A DNA stretch of 64,000 nucleotides from Streptomyces sp. NRRL S-340 (lineage in GTDB: Bacteria; Actinomycetota; Actinomycetes; Streptomycetales; Streptomycetaceae). Each line of letters starts with the position of its first letter. The stretch's first letter is position 1. The stretch covers positions 124,001-188,000 of the forward strand of contig NZ_JOIY01000003.1 in the NCBI RefSeq assembly GCF_000720185.1, read 5' to 3'. The position numbers were made by a program, and so were the translations under genes. The notes beneath the pieces were generated by a model, which saw nothing but the letters and a program-made list of their open reading frames with translations, had not been told where the DNA came from and did not search any database. This document shows, piece by piece, positions 42,268-54,813 of this stretch.

Positions 42268-43206
42268 ATGATCGAGGCACAGCAGCTCACCAAGAGGTAC
42301 GGGGAGAAGACCGCCGTCGACGGACTGGACTTCACCGTGCGGCCGGGCACGGTGACCGGCTTCCTGGGGCCCAACGGCGCGGGCAAGTCCACGACGATGC
42401 GCATGATCGTCGGACTCGACGCGCCGACGAGAGGCTCCGTCACCGTGAACGGCCGGCACTACGCACGCCACCGGGCACCGCTGCAGGAGGTCGGGGCGCT
42501 GCTGGAGGCGAAGTCGATCCACCCGGGCCGCTCGGCCCACCACCACCTGCGGGCGCTCGCGCTCACCCACGGGATCCCGCGCCGCCGGATCGACGAGGTC
42601 GTCGGCCTCGCCGGTCTCGGCAGCGTCGCGAAGAAGCGGGCCGGTGCCTTCTCGCTCGGCATGGGCCAGCGGCTCGGTATCGCGGCGGCCCTGCTGGGCG
42701 ATCCGCAGACCGTGATGCTGGACGAGCCGGTCAACGGGCTGGATCCCGAGGGCGTCCTGTGGATCCGGAACCTGCTCACCTCCCTCGCGGCCGAAGGACG
42801 CACGGTGTTCGTCTCCTCGCACCTGATGAGCGAGGTGGCGCTGGTGGCGGACCACCTGATCGTCGTCGGGCGCGGCCGGCTGCTGGCCGACACGACCGTG
42901 CGGGACCTGGTGCGCGAGGCGGGCGGCGACACCGTGAAGGTCGCCACGAACGACCCGGCGCGGCTGCGGGACGTGCTGGCCGGACCGGGCGTCGACATCA
43001 CCGGCCGCATCGGCTCCGAGGAACTTCAGGTCACGGGGGTGTCCGCCCGTGAGATCGGCCTGAAGGCGGCCGAGCACGGGATCCCCCTGTTCGAGCTGAC
43101 CACCAAGGCGGTGTCGCTGGAGGAGGCGTTCATGGAACTGACCCGGGACGCCGTGGAGTACCACGGTTCCACGACCCGCGTCGAGACTTCCGGGAGCGCC
43201 GCATGA
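42268..43206 (+). CDS. ABC transporter ATP-binding protein (ABC-2 type)
   Basis: Protein of 312 aa. Walker A is GPNGAGKST (residues 34-42), the signature region FSLGMGQRLGIAAALLGDP, Walker B TVMLDEP with the D-loop VNGLDPEG, and the H-loop VSSHLM. The C-terminal extension of about 90 residues (SAREIGLKAAEHGIPLFELT) is typical of drug- and lantibiotic-immunity type ATPases. The stop codon overlaps the start of the permease gene (ATGA). First gene of a four-gene operon with permease, histidine kinase and response regulator, suggesting a self-regulated export or resistance module. Confidence 0.92.
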   Translation: MIEAQQLTKRYGEKTAVDGLDFTVRPGTVTGFLGPNGAGKSTTMRMIVGLDAPTRGSVTVNGRHYARHRAPLQEVGALLEAKSIHPGRSAHHHLRALALTHGIPRRRIDEVVGLAGLGSVAKKRAGAFSLGMGQRLGIAAALLGDPQTVMLDEPVNGLDPEGVLWIRNLLTSLAAEGRTVFVSSHLMSEVALVADHLIVVGRGRLLADTTVRDLVREAGGDTVKVATNDPARLRDVLAGPGVDITGRIGSEELQVTGVSAREIGLKAAEHGIPLFELTTKAVSLEEAFMELTRDAVEYHGSTTRVETSGSAA

Positions 43207-44054
43207 GCACCCTCACCGCCGCACCCGAGACCCCCGAGTCCGCCCCCGCCGCCCCGGCCCGCCCCGCCTACCGGGTGACCGGCCGGCGCGTGCTGGCCTC
43301 CGAGTGGGCCAAGCTCTGGTCCCTGCGCTCCACCTGGATCACCCTCGGCCTGGGCCTGCTGTTCCTCGTCGCCTTCGGTGTCATCGCCGCGAGCCACTAC
43401 AAGTCCGGCGTCGGCTCCGGCCGCCACCTGGACCGCGACTTCGCCACGTCCACGGCGCTGAGCCTGTCCCTCTTCGGCACGAACTTCGCCCAGCTCGCGC
43501 TCGGCGTGCTCGGCGTGCTGGTCACCGCCGGCGAGTACTCCACCGGCATGATCCGCTCCACCCTGGCGGCGGTGCCGCGCCGGCTGCCCGTGCTGTGGTC
43601 GAAGGCGGCGGTGTACGGACTGGTCGCCCTGGTGGTCGCCACGGTGGGCGCGTTCGCCGCCTTCCTCGTCGGCAGCCGGATCGTGTCCGGCACACCCGCG
43701 GCCATGGGCATCGGTCACGCCGGTGTCGTCCGCGCCCTGCTGGGCGCCGGGCTCTACCTCGGGCTGGTCGGGGTGATCGGCACCGCCCTCGGTGCGCTCC
43801 TGCGGTCGGTCGCCGGCGGCATCTCCGTCCTGGTCGCCGCCCTCATGCTGGTGCCCGGACTGGTCTCCCTGCTGCCCACGTCATGGCAGGGGAACATCGA
43901 CCCCTACCTGCCGAGTCACGCGGGCGAGTCGGTCTTCGCGCTGACCCATGACCCGACAGCCCTTTCCCCCTCCGCGGGACTGCTGGTCCTCCTCGGCTGG
44001 ACGGCTGCGGCGCTGGCCGGTGCGGCGTACCGGCTGGTGCGCAGCGACGTGTGA
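43203..44054 (+). CDS. ABC-2 type permease
   Basis: Protein of 283 aa with a cytoplasmic N terminus and six hydrophobic segments, roughly residues 45-65, 90-115, 130-155, 165-190, 195-215 and 255-275. It pairs with the ATPase encoded just before it (4-base ATGA overlap). Such permeases export drugs, peptides or lipids; the substrate is unknown. The stop codon overlaps the GTG start of the histidine kinase gene by four bases, so all genes are translationally coupled. Confidence 0.88.
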   Translation: MSTLTAAPETPESAPAAPARPAYRVTGRRVLASEWAKLWSLRSTWITLGLGLLFLVAFGVIAASHYKSGVGSGRHLDRDFATSTALSLSLFGTNFAQLALGVLGVLVTAGEYSTGMIRSTLAAVPRRLPVLWSKAAVYGLVALVVATVGAFAAFLVGSRIVSGTPAAMGIGHAGVVRALLGAGLYLGLVGVIGTALGALLRSVAGGISVLVAALMLVPGLVSLLPTSWQGNIDPYLPSHAGESVFALTHDPTALSPSAGLLVLLGWTAAALAGAAYRLVRSDV

Positions 44055-45424
44055 GCGGCGGCAGCCCGCATCATGGGCTGGTGACATCAGTGACCGCCGG
44101 CACCCCGGTGCCCGCCGCGCCCACCGTGCCCGCCGACGATCTCGGCGGGATGGGACCGCTGGTCGCCCGGCTCGGCCGGGCCGGCCAGCGGCTGCGGCAC
44201 GCCGACCGAGCCCGTCCCTGGGCCCTGGACACCGCGGTGGTGGTGCTCGTCTTCCTGCTGTTCTGCGTGCCGGACCTGCTGCACGCGCTCGGCGTGATCA
44301 GCGGTGGCGGCGACGGGGACGGCCCGCGCCGCTTCCGCCTGCTGTTCACCCGGTTGCCCGTGGCGGGCATGCTGGGCCTGCAGACCGGGCTGGTGCTGCC
44401 GCTGCTGTGGCGGCGCCGGGCACCCGCCATGGCCTTCGGCGTCGTCACAGCCGTGTTCGTCCTCCAGTGGTCCCTCGGCGCCGCGCTCCGTGCGGACGTC
44501 TCGCTCTTCGTCGCCCTGTACAGCCTCACCCTGCACGGCCGGCTCCGGCAGCTTCCGTGGGCCTGCGCGGCCATGGCGGGCGCGTTGAGCCTGGTCGCCG
44601 TGCGGGTCTCCGCGGTGATCTCGGTCTGGGACGCGCTGTTCTTCCTGCTCAGCACGGCGACGGCGGCGCTTGCCCTGGGCCTGGTGGTCCGCATCCGGCG
44701 GGCCCAGCTGGCGGGGCTGCGAGACCGTGCGACCCGGCTGGAGATCGAACGCGACCAGCGCGACAGACTCGCCGTCGCGGCCGAACGGGCACGGGTGGCC
44801 CGCGAGATGCACGACATCGTCGGGCACAACCTGTCCGTCATCATCACGCTCGCCGACGCGGGCGCCTATGCCACGGCCACCGCTCCGGCGCGAGGGGAGG
44901 AGGCCCTGCACCTCATCGGCGACACCGGCCGCCAGGCCCTGGGCGAACTGCGGCGGGTGCTCGGCGTGCTCCGCGAGGCGGGTGAGGCGGGCGGCGAGCC
45001 CGAACTGCGCCCGCAGCCCCGGCTCGCGGACATCGACGCGCTGTGCGAGGGCGTGCGCGCCGCCGGGCTGGAGGTCCTCTATCGTACGGCCGGTGATGTC
45101 GACGCCCTCGACAGCGGGGTGCAGCTGACCGTCTACCGCATCGTGCAGGAAGCCCTGACGAACACGCTGAAACACGCCGGCGCGGGCGCGCGGGCGACCC
45201 TGGCGATCGTGGCCGAGGACACCCGGCTGACCGTCGCCGTCCAGGACTCCGGCCCGCCCGGACCGGCGGCCGGCCCCGGCACGACGAACGAGGAAGGACA
45301 CGGCCTGGTGGGCATGCGGGAACGCGCCGCTCTCTACGGCGGACACGTCAGCGCGGGGCCGGCGGGCCCGGGGTGGACGGTGCGCGCCACCCTCGACCTC
45401 ACCCCCCGGGGCGGTGCGCGATGA
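44051..45424 (+). CDS. Two-component sensor histidine kinase (NarL-type, HisKA_3)
   Basis: Protein of 457 aa. The N-terminal sensor has several hydrophobic helices between about residues 55 and 215. The dimerisation/phosphoacceptor motif is ERARVAREMHDIVGHNLSVI with His254. The ATPase domain shows VYRIVQEALTNTLKHAGAG (N box) and GHGLVGMRERAALYGG (G box). The membrane part contains no large extracellular domain, so it probably senses membrane stress or the partner transporter. The GTG start overlaps the permease stop. A GTG at 44081 is a possible alternative start. Confidence 0.9.
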   Translation: MSGGSPHHGLVTSVTAGTPVPAAPTVPADDLGGMGPLVARLGRAGQRLRHADRARPWALDTAVVVLVFLLFCVPDLLHALGVISGGGDGDGPRRFRLLFTRLPVAGMLGLQTGLVLPLLWRRRAPAMAFGVVTAVFVLQWSLGAALRADVSLFVALYSLTLHGRLRQLPWACAAMAGALSLVAVRVSAVISVWDALFFLLSTATAALALGLVVRIRRAQLAGLRDRATRLEIERDQRDRLAVAAERARVAREMHDIVGHNLSVIITLADAGAYATATAPARGEEALHLIGDTGRQALGELRRVLGVLREAGEAGGEPELRPQPRLADIDALCEGVRAAGLEVLYRTAGDVDALDSGVQLTVYRIVQEALTNTLKHAGAGARATLAIVAEDTRLTVAVQDSGPPGPAAGPGTTNEEGHGLVGMRERAALYGGHVSAGPAGPGWTVRATLDLTPRGGAR

Positions 45425-46089
45425 CCACCGTGCTCGTCGTGGACGACCAGCCGCTCCAGCGGTACGGCTTCCGCATGCTTCTGGACTCCGTTCCCGAGAC
45501 GGATGTGGTCGGCGAGGCCGGGCACGGGGCCGAGGCCGTGCGCAAGGCCGCCGAACTGCGCCCCGACGTCGTCCTCATGGACGTACGCATGCCCGGCATG
45601 GACGGCATCGAGGCCACCCGCCGCATCGCCGCCGCGGGTGACCGTTCCCGGGTCCTCGTGCTGACCACCTTCGACCTCGACGAGTACGTCTACGCGGCCC
45701 TGCGCGCCGGGGCCAGCGGCTTCCTCCTCAAGGACGCCCGCCCCGAGGAACTCCTCGCGGGCATCCGTGCCGTGGCGGCCGGCGACGCGGTGATCGCTCC
45801 CGCGCTCACCCGCCGTCTGCTGCACGAGTTCGCCCGCATCGTCCCGCCCCCCGCCGGCGGGTCCGCCGAGGACCCGCGCCTGAGCGCCCTCACCGACCGC
45901 GAACGCCAGATCCTCGTCGCCATGGGCAAGGGCTGGTCCAACGGTGAGATCGCCACGCGGTTCGTCCTGTCGGAGTCCACGGTGAAGACGCACGTCGGCC
46001 GCGTCCTGTCCAAGATCGGCGCGCGCGACCGCGTCCAAGCGGTGATCTTCGCCTACGACCACGGCCTGGCCCGGCCGCACGCGGACTGA
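45421..46089 (+). CDS. NarL/LuxR-type response regulator
   Basis: Protein of 222 aa. The receiver domain has the acidic pair in VVDDQ (Asp8, Asp9), the phosphoacceptor Asp54 in LMDVRMPGMDG, LTTFD with the conserved Thr, and FLLKDA with the Lys. The C-terminal LuxR HTH is LTDRERQILVAMGKGWSNGE, then IATRFVLSESTVKTHVGRVL. The ATG overlaps the kinase stop (ATGA). It is expected to activate the ABC transporter operon that it ends. Confidence 0.93.
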   Translation: MTTVLVVDDQPLQRYGFRMLLDSVPETDVVGEAGHGAEAVRKAAELRPDVVLMDVRMPGMDGIEATRRIAAAGDRSRVLVLTTFDLDEYVYAALRAGASGFLLKDARPEELLAGIRAVAAGDAVIAPALTRRLLHEFARIVPPPAGGSAEDPRLSALTDRERQILVAMGKGWSNGEIATRFVLSESTVKTHVGRVLSKIGARDRVQAVIFAYDHGLARPHAD

Positions 46090-46159
46090 GCCCACACGGC
46101 GACGACAACCACGGACCCGGCCCGAGCCGGCCCGACGCGGACCCGACCCGACCTTGACC

Positions 46160-46220
46160 GGACCCGGTCGGGCGGGACGGGGCGGGACGGGACCTTCGCG
46201 GACCCGGTCGGGCGGGACGG
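46160..46220. repeat. Two 21-bp direct repeats with 40-bp period
   Basis: The 21-bp sequence starting GGACCCGGTCGGG occurs at 46160-46180 and again at 46200-46220. It is surrounded by further GCGGGACGG copies. It follows the response regulator gene and may also fold as a terminator. Confidence 0.8.
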
Positions 46221-46512
46221 GACCTGAGCGGACCTGACGTGGCGGGACGCGGTGTGGCCGGCCCGATCCGGCGGCACCACCCCTCCGGTGTCCCTGACCG
46301 GCCATCACCAGCGCGGGAGCGTGCGCCGGGCGATGGCCGGCGCACGCGCGAGCGCAGGTGCGGCGTCGCCGCCTTCCTGCCGAGCCACGCGCCTTTCCGG
46401 TTCACGGCGATGACAACGGCCCCGCGGACCGGCGTCCCTCTGGTGATCTCCGCCCGGACCCTCCCCCAGGCACCTGCTTAAGCAAAGCCGAAAGAAAAGC
46501 CGGTTGAACTTC

Positions 46513-46541
46513 TTGACCGCGACATGACGGCCGGGCATGGT
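46513..46541 (+). promoter_or_regulatory. Candidate promoter of the GH55 gene
   Basis: TTGACC at 46513-46518 and CATGGT at 46536-46541 with 17 bases between. The operator-like palindrome at 46545-46558 covers the expected start site. Confidence 0.45.
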
Positions 46542-46544
46542 TCC

Positions 46545-46558
46545 GGAGAGCGCTCTCC
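46545..46558. promoter_or_regulatory. LacI-type operator at the GH55 promoter
   Basis: Perfect 14-bp palindrome GGAGAGCGCTCTCC with the AGCGCT centre usual for LacI-family repressors. It differs from the CebR box in its outer bases. The local LacI protein encoded at 58857-59918 is the likely binder. Confidence 0.65.
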
Positions 46559-46602
46559 CGACTCCGCGCTCCTCACAACTCCCCTCCCCAGGAGACGACT
46601 TC

Positions 46603-48801
<2,199 letters not shown>

Positions 48802-48951
48802 TCCCCCCCTCTCATACCGGTCGCCGGGACCGTGCCGCCCGGGCACGGGCCCGGCCACGGCTCCCCCGCCGGGCCGGCCGCCTGCCCCGCACCCCGGCCC
48901 TGCGGGGCCCCGCCCCCTCCCGCAGCGAATCCAGCCGTCAGGAGCACACCC

Positions 48952-51129
48952 GTGTCCAGACCACCCTCCGCGACCGTCTTCGCCCCACGCCGGGCAGGTG
49001 TGCCCCTGCTCGCGCTCGGCGCCCTCCTCGCCTCCTCGCTCACCGTCGCGCTCGCGCCGGCCGCACACGCCGCCGGCACCCTCCTGTCCCAGGGAAGGAC
49101 CGCCACCGCCTCCTCGCAGGAGGGAGCGGGCTACTCCGCCGCCGCGGCGGTGGACGGCGACCTCACCGGGACCCGGTGGGCCAGCCAGTGGAGCGACCAG
49201 CAGTGGCTCCAGGTCGACCTGGGCCAGGAGTCCAGCCTCGACCGTGTCGTCCTGACCTGGGAGAGCGCCTACGGCAAGGACTACGAGATCCAGGCGTCCG
49301 GCAACGGCACGGACTGGCACACCCTGAAGAAGGTGACCGGCGGCGACGGCGGCACCGACGACCTCGCCGTCTCCGGGACCGGCCGCTACGTCCGGATGCA
49401 GGGCCTGGCCCGCTCCGGCGGGTACGGGTACTCGCTGTGGGAGTTCCAGGTCTACGGCTTCGCGGGCGGCACCACACCGCCGCCGGCCACCGGCGCCGTG
49501 AAGGTCGAGGGCGCCCAGGGCGACTGGCGGCTGACCGTGGGCGGCCAGCCGTACACCGTCAAGGGAGTCACCTGGGGCCCGGCGATCTCCGACGCACCCG
49601 AGTACCTGGCGGACGTGAAGGCGATGGGTGCCAACACCATCCGCACCTGGGGCACCGACGGCTCCAGCAAGGGGCTGCTGGACGCCGCGGCGGCCGACGG
49701 CATCCACGTGATCAACGGCTTCTGGCTCCAGCCGGGCGGCGGGCCCGGCGCCGGCGGCTGCGTCGACTACGTGACCGACACGACGTACAAGAACAGCATG
49801 CTCACCGAGTTCGCCAAGTGGGTGGACGCCTACAAGAGCCATCCGGCGACGCTGATGTGGAACGTCGGCAACGAGTCGGTCCTCGGTCTGCAGAACTGCT
49901 ACAGCGGCAGCCGGCTGGAGGCCGAGCGCAACGCCTACACCAGCTTCGTCAACGACGTGGCGAAGAAGATCCACAGCATCGACCCCGACCACCCGGTCAC
50001 CTCCACCGACGCGTGGACCGGCGCCTGGCCCTACTACAAGCGCAACGCGCCCGACCTCGACCTGTACGCGATGAACTCCTACAGCAACGTGTGCAAGGTC
50101 CGCCAGGACTGGATCGACGGGGGGTACACCAAGCCGTACATCGTCACCGAGACCGGGCCGGCCGGTGAGTGGGAGGTGCCGGACGACGCCAACGGCCTCC
50201 CCGACGAGCCGACCGACGTGCAGAAGGCGGACGGCTACACGAAGGCGTGGAACTGCGTGACCGGACACCAGGGCGTCGCCCTGGGCGCCACCCTCTTCCA
50301 CTACGGCACCGAGCACGACTTCGGAGGCGTGTGGTTCAACCTCGTACCCGACGGGCTCAAGCGGCTGTCGTACTACGCCGTCAAGAAGGCGTACACCGGC
50401 TCGACGGCCGGTGACAACACGCCGCCGGTCATCAGCGGCATGACCGTCTCCCCCGCCCACTCCGCCCCGGCCGGCGGTGAGTTCACCGTGCACGCCGACG
50501 TCCGCGACCCCGACGGCGATCCGGTCACCTACAAGATCTACCTCAGCGGCAACTACGCGAACGGCGACAAGCGGCTCGTCGACGCGCAGTGGCGCTCCAC
50601 GGGCAACGGCACCTTCGCCGTCACCGCACCGCAGAAACTCGGCGTGTGGAAGGTCTACATCCAGGCCGAGGACGGGCACGGCAACGCCGGCATCGAGACC
50701 AGGTCCGTCAGGGTCGTCGCCCCGCCGGTCGGCGGGACCGACCTCGCGCTGAACCGGCCGGTGACCGCCTCCTCCTTCCAGCAGTCCTACGGCGACTGCC
50801 CCTGCACCCCGGCGATGGCCGTCGACGGGAACACCGGCACCCGCTGGGCCAGCGACTGGAGCGACCCCCAGTGGATCCAGGTCGACCTCGGCGCGTCCAA
50901 GGCCCTGCACACGCTCCAGCTCGTCTGGGACCCCGCCTACGCCAAGTCCTACGAGGTACAGGTGTCCGACGACGGCAGTACCTGGCGCCCGGTGCACACC
51001 ACCACCGCGGGTGACGGTGACGTCGACACCTTCGGCGTGTCGGCCACCGCCCGCTACGTGCGCCTCCAGCTGACGGCGCGCGGCACGAGCTGGGGCTACT
51101 CCCTCCATGAGCTGGGGATCTACGGCTGA
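48952..51129 (+). CDS. Secreted clan GH-A glycoside hydrolase flanked by two CBM32-like domains
   Basis: Protein of 725 aa. Layout: signal peptide (LALGALLASSLTVALAPAAH, cleavage near AHA); F5/8 type C domain at about 42-170; a TIM-barrel catalytic domain at about 185-485; an Ig-like domain at about 490-590; a second F5/8 type C domain to the end. The catalytic pair is visible as Glu in LMWNVGNESVLG (acid/base, NE motif of clan GH-A) and Glu in YIVTETGPAG (nucleophile). The barrel resembles the GH2 C-terminal domain or GH5-like enzymes, but the family was not fixed. GTG start with AGGAG seven bases upstream. It follows the GH55 gene, suggesting work on the same beta-glucan-rich material. Confidence 0.8.
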   Translation: MSRPPSATVFAPRRAGVPLLALGALLASSLTVALAPAAHAAGTLLSQGRTATASSQEGAGYSAAAAVDGDLTGTRWASQWSDQQWLQVDLGQESSLDRVVLTWESAYGKDYEIQASGNGTDWHTLKKVTGGDGGTDDLAVSGTGRYVRMQGLARSGGYGYSLWEFQVYGFAGGTTPPPATGAVKVEGAQGDWRLTVGGQPYTVKGVTWGPAISDAPEYLADVKAMGANTIRTWGTDGSSKGLLDAAAADGIHVINGFWLQPGGGPGAGGCVDYVTDTTYKNSMLTEFAKWVDAYKSHPATLMWNVGNESVLGLQNCYSGSRLEAERNAYTSFVNDVAKKIHSIDPDHPVTSTDAWTGAWPYYKRNAPDLDLYAMNSYSNVCKVRQDWIDGGYTKPYIVTETGPAGEWEVPDDANGLPDEPTDVQKADGYTKAWNCVTGHQGVALGATLFHYGTEHDFGGVWFNLVPDGLKRLSYYAVKKAYTGSTAGDNTPPVISGMTVSPAHSAPAGGEFTVHADVRDPDGDPVTYKIYLSGNYANGDKRLVDAQWRSTGNGTFAVTAPQKLGVWKVYIQAEDGHGNAGIETRSVRVVAPPVGGTDLALNRPVTASSFQQSYGDCPCTPAMAVDGNTGTRWASDWSDPQWIQVDLGASKALHTLQLVWDPAYAKSYEVQVSDDGSTWRPVHTTTAGDGDVDTFGVSATARYVRLQLTARGTSWGYSLHELGIYG

Positions 51130-51232
51130 CCGCTGTGCCCCGGACGCCGGTGGCGGGGTCCGGCCGGCACCGTGTCCCGCCACCCCGCACCGATCGCACC
51201 ACCCGCGCGACACGTTCGGCAGGTCCGGCACG

Positions 51233-51259
51233 TGCGACACCTGCGACACCTGCGACACG
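51233..51259. repeat. Three tandem 9-bp repeats
   Basis: TGCGACACC at 51233-51241 and 51242-51250, then TGCGACACG at 51251-51259. Related half-copies (GCGACACG, GGCACGTGCG) occur just upstream. They lie about 70-95 bases before the DUF1996 gene. Confidence 0.8.
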
Positions 51260-51328
51260 CATGTGTGGCACATGTGACCCGCGTGCGTGCGCGCGGGCCC
51301 TCTTCCCACCCCACGGGCAGGAGACCCC

Positions 51329-52423
51329 ATGAGATCGAGCCCGAAACGGCTTCCCGCACTGCTCCTCGGCACCGCGCTCCTCGCCAGTGCCCTGGGCGCC
51401 GGCACCATCGCCTCCGCCTCCGCCTCCGGGGACGGCGGGCGCGAGGTGCCCGTCGCGGCAGCCGTCGCCCACGCCGGGCACCCGGTGGCGGCGTCCACCC
51501 GGACGTCCGCCGACGACCCGGACGGCGACGGCTACATACCGGCCCCTGTGCCCGTCACCGGCGTCACACCGTCGTCGGCCGACCCGCCCCACCGCTACTT
51601 CCACGAGTTCCAGGCCAACTGCTCGGTCACCCACACCGCTCCCGACGACCCGGTCGTCTACCCGGGCCAGCCCGGCAGGTCGCACGACCACACCTTCATG
51701 GGCAACACCTCGACCGACGCCTACAGCACCACGGCCTCCCTCGACGGCGGCGCCACCACCTGCAAGGCGCCCGGTGACGCCTCGGGTTACTGGATGCCAT
51801 CGCTGTTCAAGGGCGACCGGAAGATCCTGCCCGTCGGACCGCAGACGATCTACTACAAGTCCGGTGTCACCGACTACACCAGTGTGCGGCCCTTCCCCAA
51901 GGGGCTGCGGTTCGTCGTGGGCGGCCCGATGCAGAGCGCGGACGAGTTCCGCCACCACCCGGGCTTCGTCGAGGGCTGGGAGTGCGGTGACAGCTACTTC
52001 AACGTCGACTTCCCGGCGAGCTGCCCCGACCGGGCCGACGTCCAGCTCAACATCCGTTTCCAGGCTCCCAGTTGCTGGGACGGCAAGTACCTCGACACAC
52101 CTGACCACATGAGCCACATGGCCTACCCGGTCGTCAGACCCGGCACCAACGACAACGTGTGTCCCGCCGGTCACCCGGTGGCGGTGCCGATGATCGAGTT
52201 CAAGATGGCGTTCCCGGTCAACGGTGACATGAGCCAGGTGCGCCTGGCCAGCGGCCGCGGCTACTCCTTCCACTACGACTTCTTCGACGCCTGGGACGAC
52301 GCCACGCTCAAGGCGCTGGTCGGCCACTGCGTCGTGGGCGGCCTGCAGTGCGATGCCCGCGGCTACGACCAGACGCACCCGGAGGCGGGTGCCGCCCTCG
52401 ACGAGAACTACCGGCTGCCCTGA
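51329..52423 (+). CDS. Secreted DUF1996 domain protein
   Basis: Protein of 364 aa with a clear signal peptide (PALLLGTALLASALGAGTIA, cleavage near SAS). The DUF1996 core shows YFHEFQANCSVTHTAPDDP, YPGQPGRSHDHTFMGN, CKAPGDASGYWMPSL, QLNIRFQAPSCWDGKYLD and FKMAFPVNGDMSQV, with several cysteines placed for disulfides and a cluster of histidines. The family is common in fungi and actinomycetes, often near carbohydrate-active enzymes, but has no assigned activity. GGCAGGAG precedes the ATG. Third gene of the plus-strand secreted block. Confidence 0.88.
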   Translation: MRSSPKRLPALLLGTALLASALGAGTIASASASGDGGREVPVAAAVAHAGHPVAASTRTSADDPDGDGYIPAPVPVTGVTPSSADPPHRYFHEFQANCSVTHTAPDDPVVYPGQPGRSHDHTFMGNTSTDAYSTTASLDGGATTCKAPGDASGYWMPSLFKGDRKILPVGPQTIYYKSGVTDYTSVRPFPKGLRFVVGGPMQSADEFRHHPGFVEGWECGDSYFNVDFPASCPDRADVQLNIRFQAPSCWDGKYLDTPDHMSHMAYPVVRPGTNDNVCPAGHPVAVPMIEFKMAFPVNGDMSQVRLASGRGYSFHYDFFDAWDDATLKALVGHCVVGGLQCDARGYDQTHPEAGAALDENYRLP

Positions 52424-52540
52424 GCGCCGGCCCGGTCCTCGCGGCCCGGCCGGGTTCCGCGCGCCACGTGCGGGGCCCGGCCGGGCCCTCTGCCTGCTCC
52501 CGCCGAGGGGGACGGCCGCCCCAGCACACCGAGGGGTGAG

Positions 52541-53325
52541 ATGAGCGACGACAGGGGCACGGGCCCGGGCGACGGCATGAACGGCGACGTGGACGGCGAC
52601 ATGATCGACCGGCTCGACGGCAAGCTGAGCCCGGCGCGGAAGGTACGGCTGCTCACCGGCGCCACGACGTGGCGCACGGCCGCGGAACCCGGCATCGGGC
52701 TGCGGCAGATGGTCTGCTCCGACGGGCCGGCGGGCATGCGCGGGGAGAGCGGGGACGAACGGCGGACCTCCGCCCTGCTGCCCTCGGCCTCGGCCCTCGG
52801 TGCGCTGTGGGACGAGGAACTACTGACGGAACTGGGCACACTGCTCGCCGCCGGGGCCGTCCGCAAGGGGGTGGACGTGGTGCTCGCCCCGACGCTCGAC
52901 CTGCCCCGCAGCCCGCTGGGCGGGCGGCACTTCGAGTGCTTCTCGGAGAACCCGGAGCCGGCCTGGCGCACCGGCGCCGCGCTGATCAGGGGCATCAAGG
53001 CGCGGGGCGTGGCGCGTTCACGGTGCGGGTCGGGCTGCGCAACACCGGGCGGCGCACCGGCCGGGAGGTCGTCCAGGTCTACCTGGCACGTCCGGGATCG
53101 GTCGTGGAGCGGCCGGAGCGCCGGTTCGCCGGGTACGCCGCGGTCCGCGCCGAGGCGGGCGGGACGGTGGCGGCGGACGTGGTCGTACCGGCCAGGGCCC
53201 TGCGGTACCGGTCCGAGGCGGACCGTGCCTGGCGCACGGAGCCGGGGACGTACCGCCTCATGGTCGGGCGCTCGGCCGGAGACCTGCGGTGGGAGGGCCC
53301 GCTGACGGTCACCGGCGGGCCGTGA
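52541..53325 (+). pseudogene. GH3 beta-glucosidase with a large internal deletion and frameshift
   Basis: The first about 158 codons read like the N terminus of a GH3 beta-glucosidase (LSPARKVRLLTGATTW, VCSDGPAGMRGE, VDVVLAPTLDLPRSPLGGRH, FECFSENPEPAWRTGAAL). Near 53010 the sequence jumps, in another frame, to the C-terminal fibronectin-like domain of the same family (FTVRVGLRNTGRRTGREVVQ, VYLARPGSVVERPERRFAGY, TYRLMVGRSAGDLRWEGPL). About 500 residues, including the catalytic nucleophile, are missing. The start still has a good ribosome binding site (GAGGGG). A broken gene, not an enzyme. Confidence 0.85.
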
Positions 53326-53424
53326 GGCGGGGTTGACTTGCCGCCGGGCCGCCGGGCCGTGCGGCACCGGGCGCCGTCCGGCGGACGTGGTCCGGCGGGC
53401 GGGGCCCGGTGCCTGCGGTGCGGG

Positions 53425-54786
<1,362 letters not shown>

Positions 54787-54813
54787 GGAGAACCTTTCGG
54801 AGGAAGCGGGGCG

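Larger units (their letters stand above)
46090..46602. other. Upstream region of the GH55 gene with direct repeats
   Basis: 513 bases. The left half contains a repeat-rich GC stretch, the right half the candidate GH55 promoter and operator. No gene was recognised. Confidence 0.6.
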
